NCBI GenBank assembly: GCA_024680915.1
Contig: JAILBN010000032.1
Coordinates: 1 to 42,705, forward strand
Origin: Treponemataceae bacterium
GTDB taxonomy: Bacteria; Spirochaetota; Spirochaetia; Treponematales; Treponemataceae
Length of the DNA: 42,705 nucleotides
Direction: 5' to 3'
The position numbers were made by a program, and so were the translations under genes. The notes under the pieces were generated by a model. That model was given only the letters and a program-made list of their open reading frames with translations. It had not been told where the DNA came from and ran no database searches. Below are positions 34,553 to 42,700 of the stretch, in pieces. Every line of letters begins with the position of its first letter. The first letter of the stretch is position 1.

Positions 34553-35158
34553 ATGTTAGGAGAAAAGATTTTAGAATATAGAAAAAAAGGTGGGATGTCC
34601 CAGGAGAATCTGGCAGAAAAGCTTAAGGTCACGAGGCAGACGGTCTCCAATTGGGAGAACGGTGAGACTGCGCCGAACCCGGATCAGCTTAAAGTGCTGT
34701 CAGCTATATTCAATATCAGTATAGACACACTTTTAGAGAACGAAGCCTTCGCAAAGGAAGGGGAAAGAAGCTCCACAGGTGAGGCTGTTCTTGATGGGAA
34801 AAGCTCTGCCAGGAATGAAAGTGAGTTCAAGCTCGGTGGCTTTGAGTACAAGAGCAAAGCTATGATAAGGGGCCTGCCCCTTATCCATATAAACTTAGGC
34901 GGCACGGTTCCCAGACGGGCAAAGGGAATAATAGCAATAGGCGATATTGCACAAGGCGTTGTGGCTCTTGGGGGTGTAAGCATGGGGATGCTTGCTATAG
35001 GTGGTGTCAGCACAGGACTTGTCTCCATTGGGGGACTGGCTGTCGGCCTTCTTGTAGCCTTGGGTGGAGCCGCCATTGCCCCGGTAGCCCTGGGAGCGGG
35101 AGCCCTTGGGGTTGTGGCCTGCGGGGCGGGAGCCGTTGGCTTTATTACAAATATGTAA
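34553..35158 (+). CDS. XRE-type HTH protein with a glycine-repeat C-terminal domain
   Basis: Protein of 201 residues. The N-terminal HTH (LGEKILEYRKKGGMSQENLAEKLKVTRQTVSNWENG) is a classical XRE/HTH_3 domain. The C-terminal part from about 105 (GLPLIHINLGG) is a run of short hydrophobic Gly repeats such as IIAIGDIAQGVVALGGVSMG and LVSIGGLAVGLL, predicted to form a membrane-associated or stacked beta sheet. This fusion is known in Firmicutes, where the C-terminal domain has unknown function. The start at 34553 has GAGAGGAA upstream; a longer frame to 34499 lacks support. Confidence 0.8.
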   Translation: MLGEKILEYRKKGGMSQENLAEKLKVTRQTVSNWENGETAPNPDQLKVLSAIFNISIDTLLENEAFAKEGERSSTGEAVLDGKSSARNESEFKLGGFEYKSKAMIRGLPLIHINLGGTVPRRAKGIIAIGDIAQGVVALGGVSMGMLAIGGVSTGLVSIGGLAVGLLVALGGAAIAPVALGAGALGVVACGAGAVGFITNM

Positions 35159-35169
35159 GGAAGAAGCTT

Positions 35170-35703
35170 TTATCTGGTCTTTTTTCTGAGCTCCACTAAC
35201 AATAAGACAGAAAAGATGATTTCTATCACCATGACAGTCAGTGCTAATATAGTTGTGTTGGCAAGGTATTCCAAAACCAGGGAGATCAAAGGGATTACTA
35301 TCGCAGTTATTATATAGGCCTTGGATTTATAAAGCCAGGAATAAGGCAGCAGATGGGCCCCGAAAATCATGGCATAAATCATGACCATTTTATCGGGAGC
35401 CTCCCGGAAGGCCCACATCACAATCAGCAGATATATCAGCTGATTCAGGGTGAACAAGAAGCCCAGCTTACCCAGAGGATTCTCCTTTGAGAAGATATCC
35501 ACCTTGATTGCTTTTCCCACAAGCCAGGCTATGGGCATAAGAGGACAGGAACAGCAGAAGACAAGGAGATTCCTTGTCATTACAGGAAGCTTCAGAAGGG
35601 TCACCACAGCTATCAAAAGCCATATAATTACAGAGGTGATAATAAAGGGAAGTCCCTTTTTCTGACTGACCGTAATATCATCCCTAAGCTCATCAAGGCT
35701 CAT
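35170..35703 (-). CDS. DUF7010-like membrane protein
   Basis: Integral membrane protein of 177 residues with about six hydrophobic helices. The start MSLDELRDDITVSQKKGLPF and the segment FSKENPLGKLGFLFTLNQ followed by VMIYAMIFGAHLLPYSWLYKSK match a family I remember as DUF7010. The function is unknown. It is convergent with the XRE gene, with only 11 nt between the stop codons. Confidence 0.7.
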   Translation of the reverse strand: MSLDELRDDITVSQKKGLPFIITSVIIWLLIAVVTLLKLPVMTRNLLVFCCSCPLMPIAWLVGKAIKVDIFSKENPLGKLGFLFTLNQLIYLLIVMWAFREAPDKMVMIYAMIFGAHLLPYSWLYKSKAYIITAIVIPLISLVLEYLANTTILALTVMVIEIIFSVLLLVELRKKTR

Positions 35704-35793
35704 AAAAATCCTCCATTCTGATTATATAAATCTATGCGTATTGTCATAAATATAACACATCAAAGCTCTGAAGACATCACCTTTCTGCAAACT

Positions 35794-36375
35794 TCACTTT
35801 TCTGTGGGCTTCACTTTTCTGCGGACGATTTTCCTGCTTCCAAAGAAAATCAAGGCACCAATAGTAAAGCCCAGGGTATTAAGCAGCAAATCATCCACAT
35901 CGGTGCTGCGCTCATAGAAAAGAAGCTGACTTATCTCGATAAAAAGGGAGAAGCCTCCGCCCGCAAGAATCGTCTTCCAGATTGAGTCCAGCTTCTTAAA
36001 GCATAAGGGCCAGACCAGCCCCACCGGAATGAACATGGTTATATTCCCTATTATGTTCATCTGCCAGCCATCATAAACCTCAAAAAGCCTTACTATGGGA
36101 AGGAGATTGAGCCGTAGGGGGAGAATCCGCGCCGGGTCAAGTCTTAGAAGTCCGATATGTCCGTCCACATGATGCCAAGGGAAATAAACAATCCGGGCGA
36201 TTACGATAAGACAGATGTAAACCATAAGAAGCTGCAGCTCTCTAAGAAGATTTTTTTTTGTAGCATTTTTTTCAGGCCAGCTGGCGCGGGCTTTTTTTAC
36301 CAACACAAGGCTTCTTGTGATAATCCATGCAAGAGTTATGAAAACAAGCATCTGCCCATATGTAATCTCAATCAT
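35794..36375 (-). CDS. VanZ family membrane protein
   Basis: Membrane protein of 193 residues with four or five helices. The conserved VanZ features are visible: LPLRLNLLPIVRL, NIIGNITMFIPVGLVWP, FSLFIEISQLLFYERSTDVDDLLLNTLGF and GAL. The N-terminal segment ends in KNATKKNLLREL before the second helix. VanZ members affect teicoplanin susceptibility in enterococci, but most are of unknown role. Confidence 0.88.
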   Translation of the reverse strand: MIEITYGQMLVFITLAWIITRSLVLVKKARASWPEKNATKKNLLRELQLLMVYICLIVIARIVYFPWHHVDGHIGLLRLDPARILPLRLNLLPIVRLFEVYDGWQMNIIGNITMFIPVGLVWPLCFKKLDSIWKTILAGGGFSLFIEISQLLFYERSTDVDDLLLNTLGFTIGALIFFGSRKIVRRKVKPTEK

Positions 36376-36401
36376 TTTTTTACTCCTATTTTCTGATTTT
36401 T

Positions 36402-37391
36402 TTAATCAAGCTCGCAATAATCGCATCCCAGTCCCTGGGCCTGGACCTGACAGGTAAAAAGACAGCCATCCAACTCTCCCTTCAAGCCATCCCCCGAGCT
36501 GGTGATAAAAAGAGTATCCAGCTTGTCACCCATAAAAGCGCAGGAGGTCACATGCTCTGCATCCACCTGGATAGTCGCAAGGAGAGAGCCGTCTTTCGTA
36601 CTGCGCTGCTCTATACGGCTTCCGCCCCAAAAGGCAACCCAGAGATTATCATCAGCATCTATGCACATGCCGTCAGGGACGCAGCCCTCCACACTGAACA
36701 AAACCTTCCGATTGGAAATCTGCCCCGTGGAGGAGTCATAATCATAGGAAAAAACGGCATATTCCAGCGAGTCGGAAAAAAAGAAGCTTTTACCGTCACG
36801 GCTCCAGGCAAGCCCGTTGGAAATTTTCGTATCAGGCTGGCGACAGATGACTTTCAGCTCCGAGCCAGAGCCTGTCTTTCCTCCCTCCGCCAGAGTGTCC
36901 AGGCAGAAAAGATTCCCGCTGGCTGGGTGAATACCGTCATCCACCGAAGAGCCGAACCAGAGCCGCCCGGAGGGATCCGCCTTGGCGTCATTGGAACGCT
37001 GATAAGGCTCGTAATATTCCGAAAGACTTTTTATAAGTCGAGGAGAGGCGGAAAGCTCCACGACAGGAGAGGCTGGAAGCTTCCCTGAGGAAGAGGCTCC
37101 ATCGCACAGGGCAGCTGACGAAGCCAGGCCACATGCGCCTACCCCAGCATCCAGCAGATATAAAGCGTCACTGGCTGCCACCAGGTAGCTACCCGGCTTT
37201 TTCGCTGGGACGGCAGCTCCTATTGCCTGCCCGAAATTGTATATCCGGCGGCTTCCATCCGGCCCCAGAGTGTAAAGCTTTCCTTCTGTAATATCCACCC
37301 AGGAAAGAGTCTTTGTCCGCGGATCATAAAAGGGAGACTCCCCCAGCTTATATTTTTCCTTTGAGAATACTTCAGCCCTGTAATTTTTCAT
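36402..37391 (-). CDS. SMP-30/gluconolactonase family protein with low-complexity insert
   Basis: Beta-propeller enzyme of 329 residues. Metal ligands fit the family: Glu18 in LGESP, Asn133 in RSNDAKADPSGRLWFG, Asn near 202 in KISNGLAWS, and Asp in VPDGMCIDADDNLWVA. It should hydrolyse sugar lactones or related esters in the cytoplasm. A Ser/Ala-rich stretch at about 84-116 (ACGLASSAALCDGASSSGKL) is inserted before the second metal ligand. No ribosome binding site-deciding ambiguity: TTGAAAAAG-like context is weak and the ATG begins the conserved domain. Confidence 0.85.
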   Translation of the reverse strand: MKNYRAEVFSKEKYKLGESPFYDPRTKTLSWVDITEGKLYTLGPDGSRRIYNFGQAIGAAVPAKKPGSYLVAASDALYLLDAGVGACGLASSAALCDGASSSGKLPASPVVELSASPRLIKSLSEYYEPYQRSNDAKADPSGRLWFGSSVDDGIHPASGNLFCLDTLAEGGKTGSGSELKVICRQPDTKISNGLAWSRDGKSFFFSDSLEYAVFSYDYDSSTGQISNRKVLFSVEGCVPDGMCIDADDNLWVAFWGGSRIEQRSTKDGSLLATIQVDAEHVTSCAFMGDKLDTLFITSSGDGLKGELDGCLFTCQVQAQGLGCDYCELD

Positions 37392-37525
37392 AAAAATCTT
37401 TCTCCTTTTTCGCCCATCACAATGCCGAAGAGCCTGTCAGTCTGTCTGTCGGACGATCGGTCAGCCGATGCTGAAGGCCCACGAAAAGCCCGGGGAAACC
37501 CAATTTTCTTATCCCCCGCTCCCTT

Positions 37526-38728
37526 TTATAATTTCAGCTGGTAGTCCACAATCGTCATCCTGTCATTTATCTTCTTCGGCTCGCCCACCTGGACAAAGCC
37601 CAGCTTCTCGTAAAGATGGCAGTTGCCCTTCTCTTCCAGAATCGTATCAAGCCGCCACTCCCTGACCTGTGGAGAGGGATACAGCTCAAAGGCCTTTTTT
37701 ATTGCGGCTGTCGCGATGCCCTGGTTCTGATATTTGGGCAGAACGAAGACCGGGCTGATATAAAAAATGGAAGTGTCGCCAAGAGAGCTTGAGTCGCCAG
37801 AACTGTCGCCGGCAGAGCTTGCGCAAGGAGCTCTGTCGCCCGAAGCGCCCCCAAGAGAGTCTGCGCACCCTGAGGAACTTTTTCCAGCTGAAGCGCCACC
37901 AAGAGAGTCTGCACACCCTGCAGAGCCTTTATTTCCGATATTGATAGCGCCAACCCGGGCACCGTCCTTCACTATGAAGTAATACTTTCTTTTGGGAGCC
38001 GCAGCCCTTACTTGGACCCGCTCAAAGGACTCCAAAGCCGGGGAGGTCTGGTCATCATGATACTTCTCATAGAGGGGCATAAAGCTTTCCACCTGCATCT
38101 TATAAAGCTGGGGCAGCTCGTCCTGCCGGACCTCCTCCAGCATCACCCGGTTCATCATAGCTGCAGAGCTGACGTTGGGCAGCTTGAAATGCTCCTTTAT
38201 CATCCCTGCCACCAGCTCCGGCTCAAGGTTGGTGTTGTCTATCCTCATGTAATTCTTGAAGGGAAGCTCTCCCTCCCTGCTTACAACACGGTATTTTGTC
38301 TCTTCCCTCAGAATTCTGTCCTGGGAAATCTCCAGATCCCGCTTGGAAGCCTTATGGCGCAGCCGGTTCTCCGTTTTGTTTCTTTCCAGCCGCACAGCCT
38401 GGTCGGCTACCAGCTCCACATAGTAGGCTTCTCCACCGGTTGCCTCGAACATATGGGTCACAGACTTTATGTAATCCCAGTCCGACTGCATATCGAAGGC
38501 CCACATATAGGTAAAAATCATCCCCTGATAGTTAGTCTTGAGGAAGGCTTGGAAGATATCCTCCCTAAGCTTACTTACCACAGACCCGTCAAACTTTCCG
38601 AATATCTCGATAACAGGCTCTATCATCATGTGATTGTGAAAAAGGCGGAAATCAGTAATCTTCATCAGCTCCTGGCCAACAGTCATTTTTCCTACTGCCC
38701 CGCTGCCGATGAGCACTATTATGTCCAT
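37526..38728 (-). CDS. P-loop kinase-like/GNAT acetyltransferase fusion
   Basis: Protein of 400 residues with two domains. The N-terminal part (1-185) is a shikimate/adenylate-kinase-like P-loop domain, with GSGAVGKMT at 8-16 and a lid-like RNKTENRLRHKASKR. The C-terminal part (from about 197) is a GNAT acetyltransferase with the acetyl-CoA loop QNQGIATAA near 335 and YEKLGFVQVG near the end. Between the GNAT strands AINIGN and TSIFYISPVFVLP sits an insert of about 50 residues with the duplicated unit CADSLGGAS. This kinase-like plus GNAT pairing is uncommon. Substrates are unknown. Confidence 0.8.
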   Translation of the reverse strand: MDIIVLIGSGAVGKMTVGQELMKITDFRLFHNHMMIEPVIEIFGKFDGSVVSKLREDIFQAFLKTNYQGMIFTYMWAFDMQSDWDYIKSVTHMFEATGGEAYYVELVADQAVRLERNKTENRLRHKASKRDLEISQDRILREETKYRVVSREGELPFKNYMRIDNTNLEPELVAGMIKEHFKLPNVSSAAMMNRVMLEEVRQDELPQLYKMQVESFMPLYEKYHDDQTSPALESFERVQVRAAAPKRKYYFIVKDGARVGAINIGNKGSAGCADSLGGASAGKSSSGCADSLGGASGDRAPCASSAGDSSGDSSSLGDTSIFYISPVFVLPKYQNQGIATAAIKKAFELYPSPQVREWRLDTILEEKGNCHLYEKLGFVQVGEPKKINDRMTIVDYQLKL

Positions 38729-39146
38729 TATTCTTGCCTCCTTCGCCCGTGGTGATATTGTCTCAGCATAATATTTAAAGAGATAAGAATCTAGACAGGG
38801 ACAAAGTCAAAGCTGCTCTTGGCTCGAGAACAATCCATTAAAGGCCGACCCAACTGCATCAGGTTCCAGACTCGCAGAAGGTTCTCATAAAGGCAGGGCG
38901 GGTTGCACCAGCTCCCTCCCCTGCTTCTAGTTCCAGACTCTACTCAAAATTCTACTCTGCTAAACCAAGCGTCGGGTTACAAGTAAAAAAGGCTGTGTTA
39001 TATTTATCATGTGAGCGAAAAGCTGGCCAGCGGAAGTTTCACGGGGCGTTGCGGGGTGTCCCCGCAAGAAGGGGTAGAGAGCAATAACGCAACGCGTTAG
39101 TGCGAACGAGGGGGAGACTTCCCCCTACTTATATCAGGAGAAAAGT
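38729..39146. other. Intergenic region before the HTH-FliM gene
   Basis: No convincing gene over about 420 bp. At 39030-39125 a GC-rich patch contains GGGGTGTCCCCGCAAGAAGG and GGGGGAGACTTCCCCC, which can form short hairpins and resembles a dispersed intergenic repeat. No strong sigma-70 promoter was recognised; AGGAG lies 7 nt before the ATG at 39147. Confidence 0.35.
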
Positions 39147-40481
39147 ATGAATGCAGAGAAAACAGGTATTTTGATTTATGAGATGCGCTCCAGAAAGGGG
39201 CTTACTCAAAAGGAGCTGGCCGAGAAATGTAATGTGAGTGATAAGGCGGTTTCTAAATGGGAGCGGGGCGACGGTTGTCCCGATGTGACGGTTCTTCCCA
39301 AGCTGGCCGAAGCTTTTGGCCTTGAGGTGGAATCCATTATGAATGGAGAGATTCCTTTCAGCCAGGATGTGAGCGATAAGACTATAAAGGAATATAATTT
39401 CCGCCAGCCGGACCGTTATCCCCGCTATATGCAGAGGGAGCTTTGGATGCTGGGCGAAGATATCTGTCAGCTGGCAAACCGGGAGTTCACGGCCATAGTG
39501 AATGACCGCTGCGAGTTCAACTGTGATAATGTGGACCAGATGACAAATAAGGAATTCCTTGACTCCATTCCCCAGAAGTGTTTTTTCTATGATTTCGGCT
39601 TTGCGGATGGGGCTTTCACAATTGAAGTAGACTATCAGCTGGCAAAGGCCCTGCTCAAACAGGATTCCTCCCGCTATGATCTGATCACAGCTTTTGACCT
39701 GGAGATTATTAAGAATTATTTTCTTAGAATAATTTACGAGCTTGTGGCTCAGAATATGCTCAAGCAGACTGATGGGAAGCTAGACATCAAAAGCAAGTTT
39801 CCCTTTGAGAAGGCTGTGGCTTCTGCCACTTCAAGCAATGCCCGGCAGCTAGAGAATCATATGATGCTCTTGCTGGCTTTGAAGGGAAGGACAGGAGGAG
39901 AGGAAGGCTGGATGAACCTTCAGTTCAGTGACATTATCCTGGAGGACCTTCTGTTAAAGGGATTTTTTGGCTCAGGCGATGCTTCTGGCGGCTTCGGTGG
40001 CGCTAACGGCGGCAAGATAAAGTTCCAGAATCTTTCGAACATAAAGAGCCGGGAGCTGCCTGACAACATTTTTATTGAGTTCGGCCGCTTCCGCCCGGAA
40101 AATGTTTTGCTGGAGCCCGGCACGATTCTGATTCTGGACAAAAAGGAAAAAGAAGGCCTGAACGTGGTTTTTGAAAATCGCGTGATCCACACTGGAAAAA
40201 CAGTTGCCATTGATGACCTTTTTGGAATTGAAGTTGCTGAAAGCACCCAGCTGAGTGAAATTGTATACGATGAGAAGGATTATCTTTCGGTTCAGCTGGG
40301 CAGCACTGCCCTGACAAAGCAGGAAATTGCCGCCTTACACCAGGGCTCCTACATTCTGCTCAAGCAGAGGGCTGGCGAAATGACTCAGATTATTCGTGCA
40401 GGAAAAGTTGTCGCATACGGCGAAATCTGCATTGTGGACGATAACTTTGGAATCCGGCTTGTTGAGGTAAAAGGGAATTAG
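39147..40481 (+). CDS. XRE HTH fused to FliM-like core and two SpoA/FliN-like domains
   Basis: Protein of 444 residues. Residues 7-66 are an XRE HTH (IYEMRSRKGLTQKELAEKCN, then SDKAVSKWERGDGCPDV). From 82 on, the sequence resembles the FliM middle domain: YNFRQPDRYPRYMQRELWML aligns with FliM's DFRRP start, and VDQMTNKEFLDSIP with the FliM QLT.EEF motif; MNLQFSDIILEDLL fits the end of that domain. Two SpoA-like domains follow at about 302-364 and 368-441. The last (SVQLGSTALTKQEIAAL, then GEICIVDDNFGIRLVEV) is a clear FliN/FliM C-terminal domain. A Gly-rich linker GSGDASGGFGGANGG joins the parts. No flagellar gene is adjacent. Confidence 0.8.
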   Translation: MNAEKTGILIYEMRSRKGLTQKELAEKCNVSDKAVSKWERGDGCPDVTVLPKLAEAFGLEVESIMNGEIPFSQDVSDKTIKEYNFRQPDRYPRYMQRELWMLGEDICQLANREFTAIVNDRCEFNCDNVDQMTNKEFLDSIPQKCFFYDFGFADGAFTIEVDYQLAKALLKQDSSRYDLITAFDLEIIKNYFLRIIYELVAQNMLKQTDGKLDIKSKFPFEKAVASATSSNARQLENHMMLLLALKGRTGGEEGWMNLQFSDIILEDLLLKGFFGSGDASGGFGGANGGKIKFQNLSNIKSRELPDNIFIEFGRFRPENVLLEPGTILILDKKEKEGLNVVFENRVIHTGKTVAIDDLFGIEVAESTQLSEIVYDEKDYLSVQLGSTALTKQEIAALHQGSYILLKQRAGEMTQIIRAGKVVAYGEICIVDDNFGIRLVEVKGN

Positions 40482-40680
40482 GCAAGTCCCCGGACTGGGC
40501 GAGTTCGGGGACTTAAGAGGGGGCTTACCTGCCGCTTCATTTCATTACGCGGCAGGTCGCTGCGTCCGCAGTTCCCTAGCGGTCAGCCTCCTCGGCCGCA
40601 AAGCGCCCTGCGGTGGCCCGCTTCGCGGCTGCTCCCATCGCTAAGCCATTCTAAAAAGGAAGCCTTTTTATAGACAAATA
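40482..40680. repeat. GC-rich intergenic element
   Basis: AAGTCCCCG and CGGGGACTT (about 40484-40515) form a hairpin after the HTH-FliM gene, without a T run. A GC-rich patch follows (GCGGCAGGTCGCTGCGTCCG and GGCCGCAAAGCGCCC). It resembles the patches at 20528 and 42160. Confidence 0.4.
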
Positions 40681-40683
40681 AGC

Positions 40684-40925
40684 ATGTGCCACGGAAAACT
40701 TGAAGAGGCAAAAGAGGATATGAAAAATGGAAATTATTCTTCTGTTGAAGATGCTGTTTCAAGAATATCCGTTAAGTAATAATTCTGTTTTGCAAGCAGA
40801 AGGATATCACAGATTCTTATTCAAGAAAAATTATATTGCACTCTACTTAATTGATGATGAAAAGAAAGTCGTATCAATTATGCGTATTTTTTTTTGCTAA
40901 AAGGGATTATGCTAATTTAATATAG
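40684..40925 (+). pseudogene. RelB-RelE/ParE type toxin-antitoxin remnant
   Basis: The last 31 residues of an antitoxin are readable at 40684-40779 (LEEAKEDMKNGNYSSVEDAV, stop TAA). The toxin part follows: GYHRFLFKKNYIALYLIDDE, then a T9 run at 40887-40895 that breaks the frame, and finally KRDYANLI with stop TAG at 40923-40925. With T8 the end reads in frame. Toxin N-terminus and antitoxin N-terminus are missing. The pair is dead. Confidence 0.7.
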
Positions 40926-40993
40926 AAATAATCTAACACCGGTTTCTGGCCGACGCGGAGGGCAAAGCATCATGCCGTACAAGTATAAAGTGG

Positions 40994-42040
40994 CTATTCA
41001 CACCGTACATAAAAAGTTCCGCTGCCACTTCCTTGCTTTTTAATTTTTCCACAATCACAAAGCTGCTTAAGAGCTTTCTCTATAGTCTGACGGGCTAAAG
41101 ACGGGCATTCTTCCTGGATGTCACTTTTTGTGAATTTTCCAAGACGAGTGCTCGTTACTTTTTCAACCATTTCAAGGGCAGAAATCTTATCATTAATAAG
41201 GTTGAGGCGTTCTTCAAAATCGCGGCAGGCAGAAAGAATAATTCCCAAAAGATATTTTACAAAAGGCGTATTGTCGTTTTTACCATCATTCCAGTTCTCT
41301 GAACTTTCTTCCAGAACATCATAATAATTATCTTTTGTTTTTTCGATTTTCTTTTCAAGACTTATGTATTTACAGACAACAAATCCGGAACGATATAGCA
41401 GAAGCGTTGTAAGAAGTCTGGACATACGACCATTTCCATCATTGAAAGGATGAATGCACAAAAAATCTTTTATGAAATTTATGATAAGCAGCAGCGGATC
41501 AATTTCGTCACGACTGATTGCATTATTAAAAGTATCGCACAATTCTTGCATTGCATTTGGTGTTTCAACAGGAGAAAGCGGCGTAAAAAGAGTTCTGGAG
41601 CTTCCATCGTCCATAGTGGCAACAATATAATTCTGAGAATTTTTGAACTTACCGCCAAAATCAAGATTCGCATACTGATATAAATACTTATGAAGCTGGA
41701 GGATGTAATTCGGCGTAATTGGAATGTATTCATAGTTTTCATGAACAATATTCAGAACATCCCTGTAGCCCATAATTTCTTTTTCATCACGATTGCGTGG
41801 AGTAGTTTTATCCTGTACAAGCTGCTTGATTCGGGTATTTGTAGAAACAATTCCTTCGATTCTGTTTGAGCTTTCAGTACTCTGGATTTTTGCAATTTCT
41901 ACAAGTTTTTCCAGCTTATCTTTTTTCTGACCTACAAATAATTCCTGCCGCCCCTTGCATTCATGAATTTTTGCAATATAGCCAAGAATCTCTGTATCAA
42001 TTTTACAATTTGTAAGCTTTGAATAATCGAAAGTTCGCAT
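40994..42040 (-). CDS. Fic family protein with winged HTH C-terminus
   Basis: Protein of 348 residues. The Fic motif HPFNDGNGRM (catalytic His197) is intact, so it can transfer AMP or a similar group to a target hydroxyl. The inhibitory helix motif SSNRIEG at 57-63 is on the N-terminal side, making it a self-inhibited class II Fic. The C-terminus (KFTKSDIQEECPSLARQTIEKALKQL) is a winged helix, common in this group and suggesting DNA binding. The ATG is embedded in an AATAGGAGATG repeat (see operator entry). The target is unknown. Confidence 0.92.
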   Translation of the reverse strand: MRTFDYSKLTNCKIDTEILGYIAKIHECKGRQELFVGQKKDKLEKLVEIAKIQSTESSNRIEGIVSTNTRIKQLVQDKTTPRNRDEKEIMGYRDVLNIVHENYEYIPITPNYILQLHKYLYQYANLDFGGKFKNSQNYIVATMDDGSSRTLFTPLSPVETPNAMQELCDTFNNAISRDEIDPLLLIINFIKDFLCIHPFNDGNGRMSRLLTTLLLYRSGFVVCKYISLEKKIEKTKDNYYDVLEESSENWNDGKNDNTPFVKYLLGIILSACRDFEERLNLINDKISALEMVEKVTSTRLGKFTKSDIQEECPSLARQTIEKALKQLCDCGKIKKQGSGSGTFYVRCE

Positions 42041-42091
42041 CTCCTATTGGGCTCCTACATCTCCTATTTTAGTAGTGAAAATAGGAGATGT
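42030..42091. promoter_or_regulatory. Palindrome and repeats at the fic start
   Basis: ACATCTCCTATTTT (42057-42070) and its exact complement (42078-42091) flank 7 nt. A third copy of the half site, AATAGGAGATG on the minus strand, covers the start codon at 42040-42038. AGGAG directly abuts the ATG; a second AGGAG lies 11 nt upstream. The Fic winged helix may bind these sites. Confidence 0.65.
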
Positions 42092-42111
42092 CAATAATGT
42101 GTAGGAGAGGA

Positions 42112-42350
42112 AAAGATGCAGAAATATGGGGCTCCCTGTTATTCCGCCTGAGGCTCCATAACAGGTCGGGCTTTGCGCACTTCCGCTTTCGCTTCATTCT
42201 TCCGTTCAATCGCCAGGCTCCTTCTCTACAGAACCGGCCTTCGCAGCACAGCTGCTCGGAGACTCGCTCAAAATGCTCCAACGGAGCATTTTGCCGGCTT
42301 GCGCCGTCGCTCCCTAGGTGCTCCAATCCCTAGCCTGGGAGGGGATAAGT
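42112..42350. repeat. GC-rich intergenic element with short hairpin
   Basis: A GC-rich patch without a gene lies between two AT-rich regions. It holds AAAATGCTCC and GGAGCATTTT, a perfect hairpin near 42269-42291, and CTCCCTAGGTG/CCCTAGCC pieces. It probably belongs to the same dispersed intergenic class as 20528 and 40520. Confidence 0.4.
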
Positions 42351-42382
42351 GAGTAATTTGTTGCAATATTACAGACAAAAGG

Positions 42383-42412
42383 TTGCTAATTGGTATCTAA
42401 TAGGTGTATAAT
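42383..42412 (+). promoter_or_regulatory. Promoter of the RelB-type antitoxin gene
   Basis: TTGCTA at 42383-42388 and TATAAT at 42407-42412 are 18 nt apart, 21 nt before the start codon. Confidence 0.65.
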
Positions 42413-42433
42413 TATATCAGTGAGGTGTAAAAA

Positions 42434-42700
42434 TTGGCTCAATCAGCATTTTCTGTAAGAATGGATAGTCAGTTAAAGAAAGATTTTTCTCTTATTTGTG
42501 AAGATTTTGGAATGCCTGTATCTACAGCTTTTACTCTATTTGCAAAAGCCGTTGTGCGTGAACACAGAATTCCCTTTGAAATTAAAAGTGATTTGCCAAA
42601 TGCTCTTACCAGAAAAACAATTGATGATGCAGAACAGGGCAAGGAACTGAACGGACCTTATTCAACAGTAGCTGAATTGAGGGCTTCTCTTGAAGCTTAA
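42434..42700 (+). CDS. RelB/DinJ family antitoxin
   Basis: Antitoxin of 88 residues. The ribbon-helix-helix start AFSVRMDSQLKKDFSLICEDFG and the segment MPVSTAFTLFAKAVVREHRI are typical RelB/DinJ. The C-terminal tail (KTIDDAEQGKELNGPYSTV, ending LRASLEA) is the toxin-binding part. It should autoregulate its promoter and neutralise a YafQ/RelE-type toxin expected just past the window end. The start is TTG 42434 with GAGGTG 6 nt upstream. Confidence 0.9.
   Translation: MAQSAFSVRMDSQLKKDFSLICEDFGMPVSTAFTLFAKAVVREHRIPFEIKSDLPNALTRKTIDDAEQGKELNGPYSTVAELRASLEA

Noticed and set aside
38985-39015. A sixth WYL palindrome near TGTTATATTTATCATG
   Set aside because: Only loose half-site resemblance; the arms do not match TGACA/TGTCA and no spaced -10 box is present.
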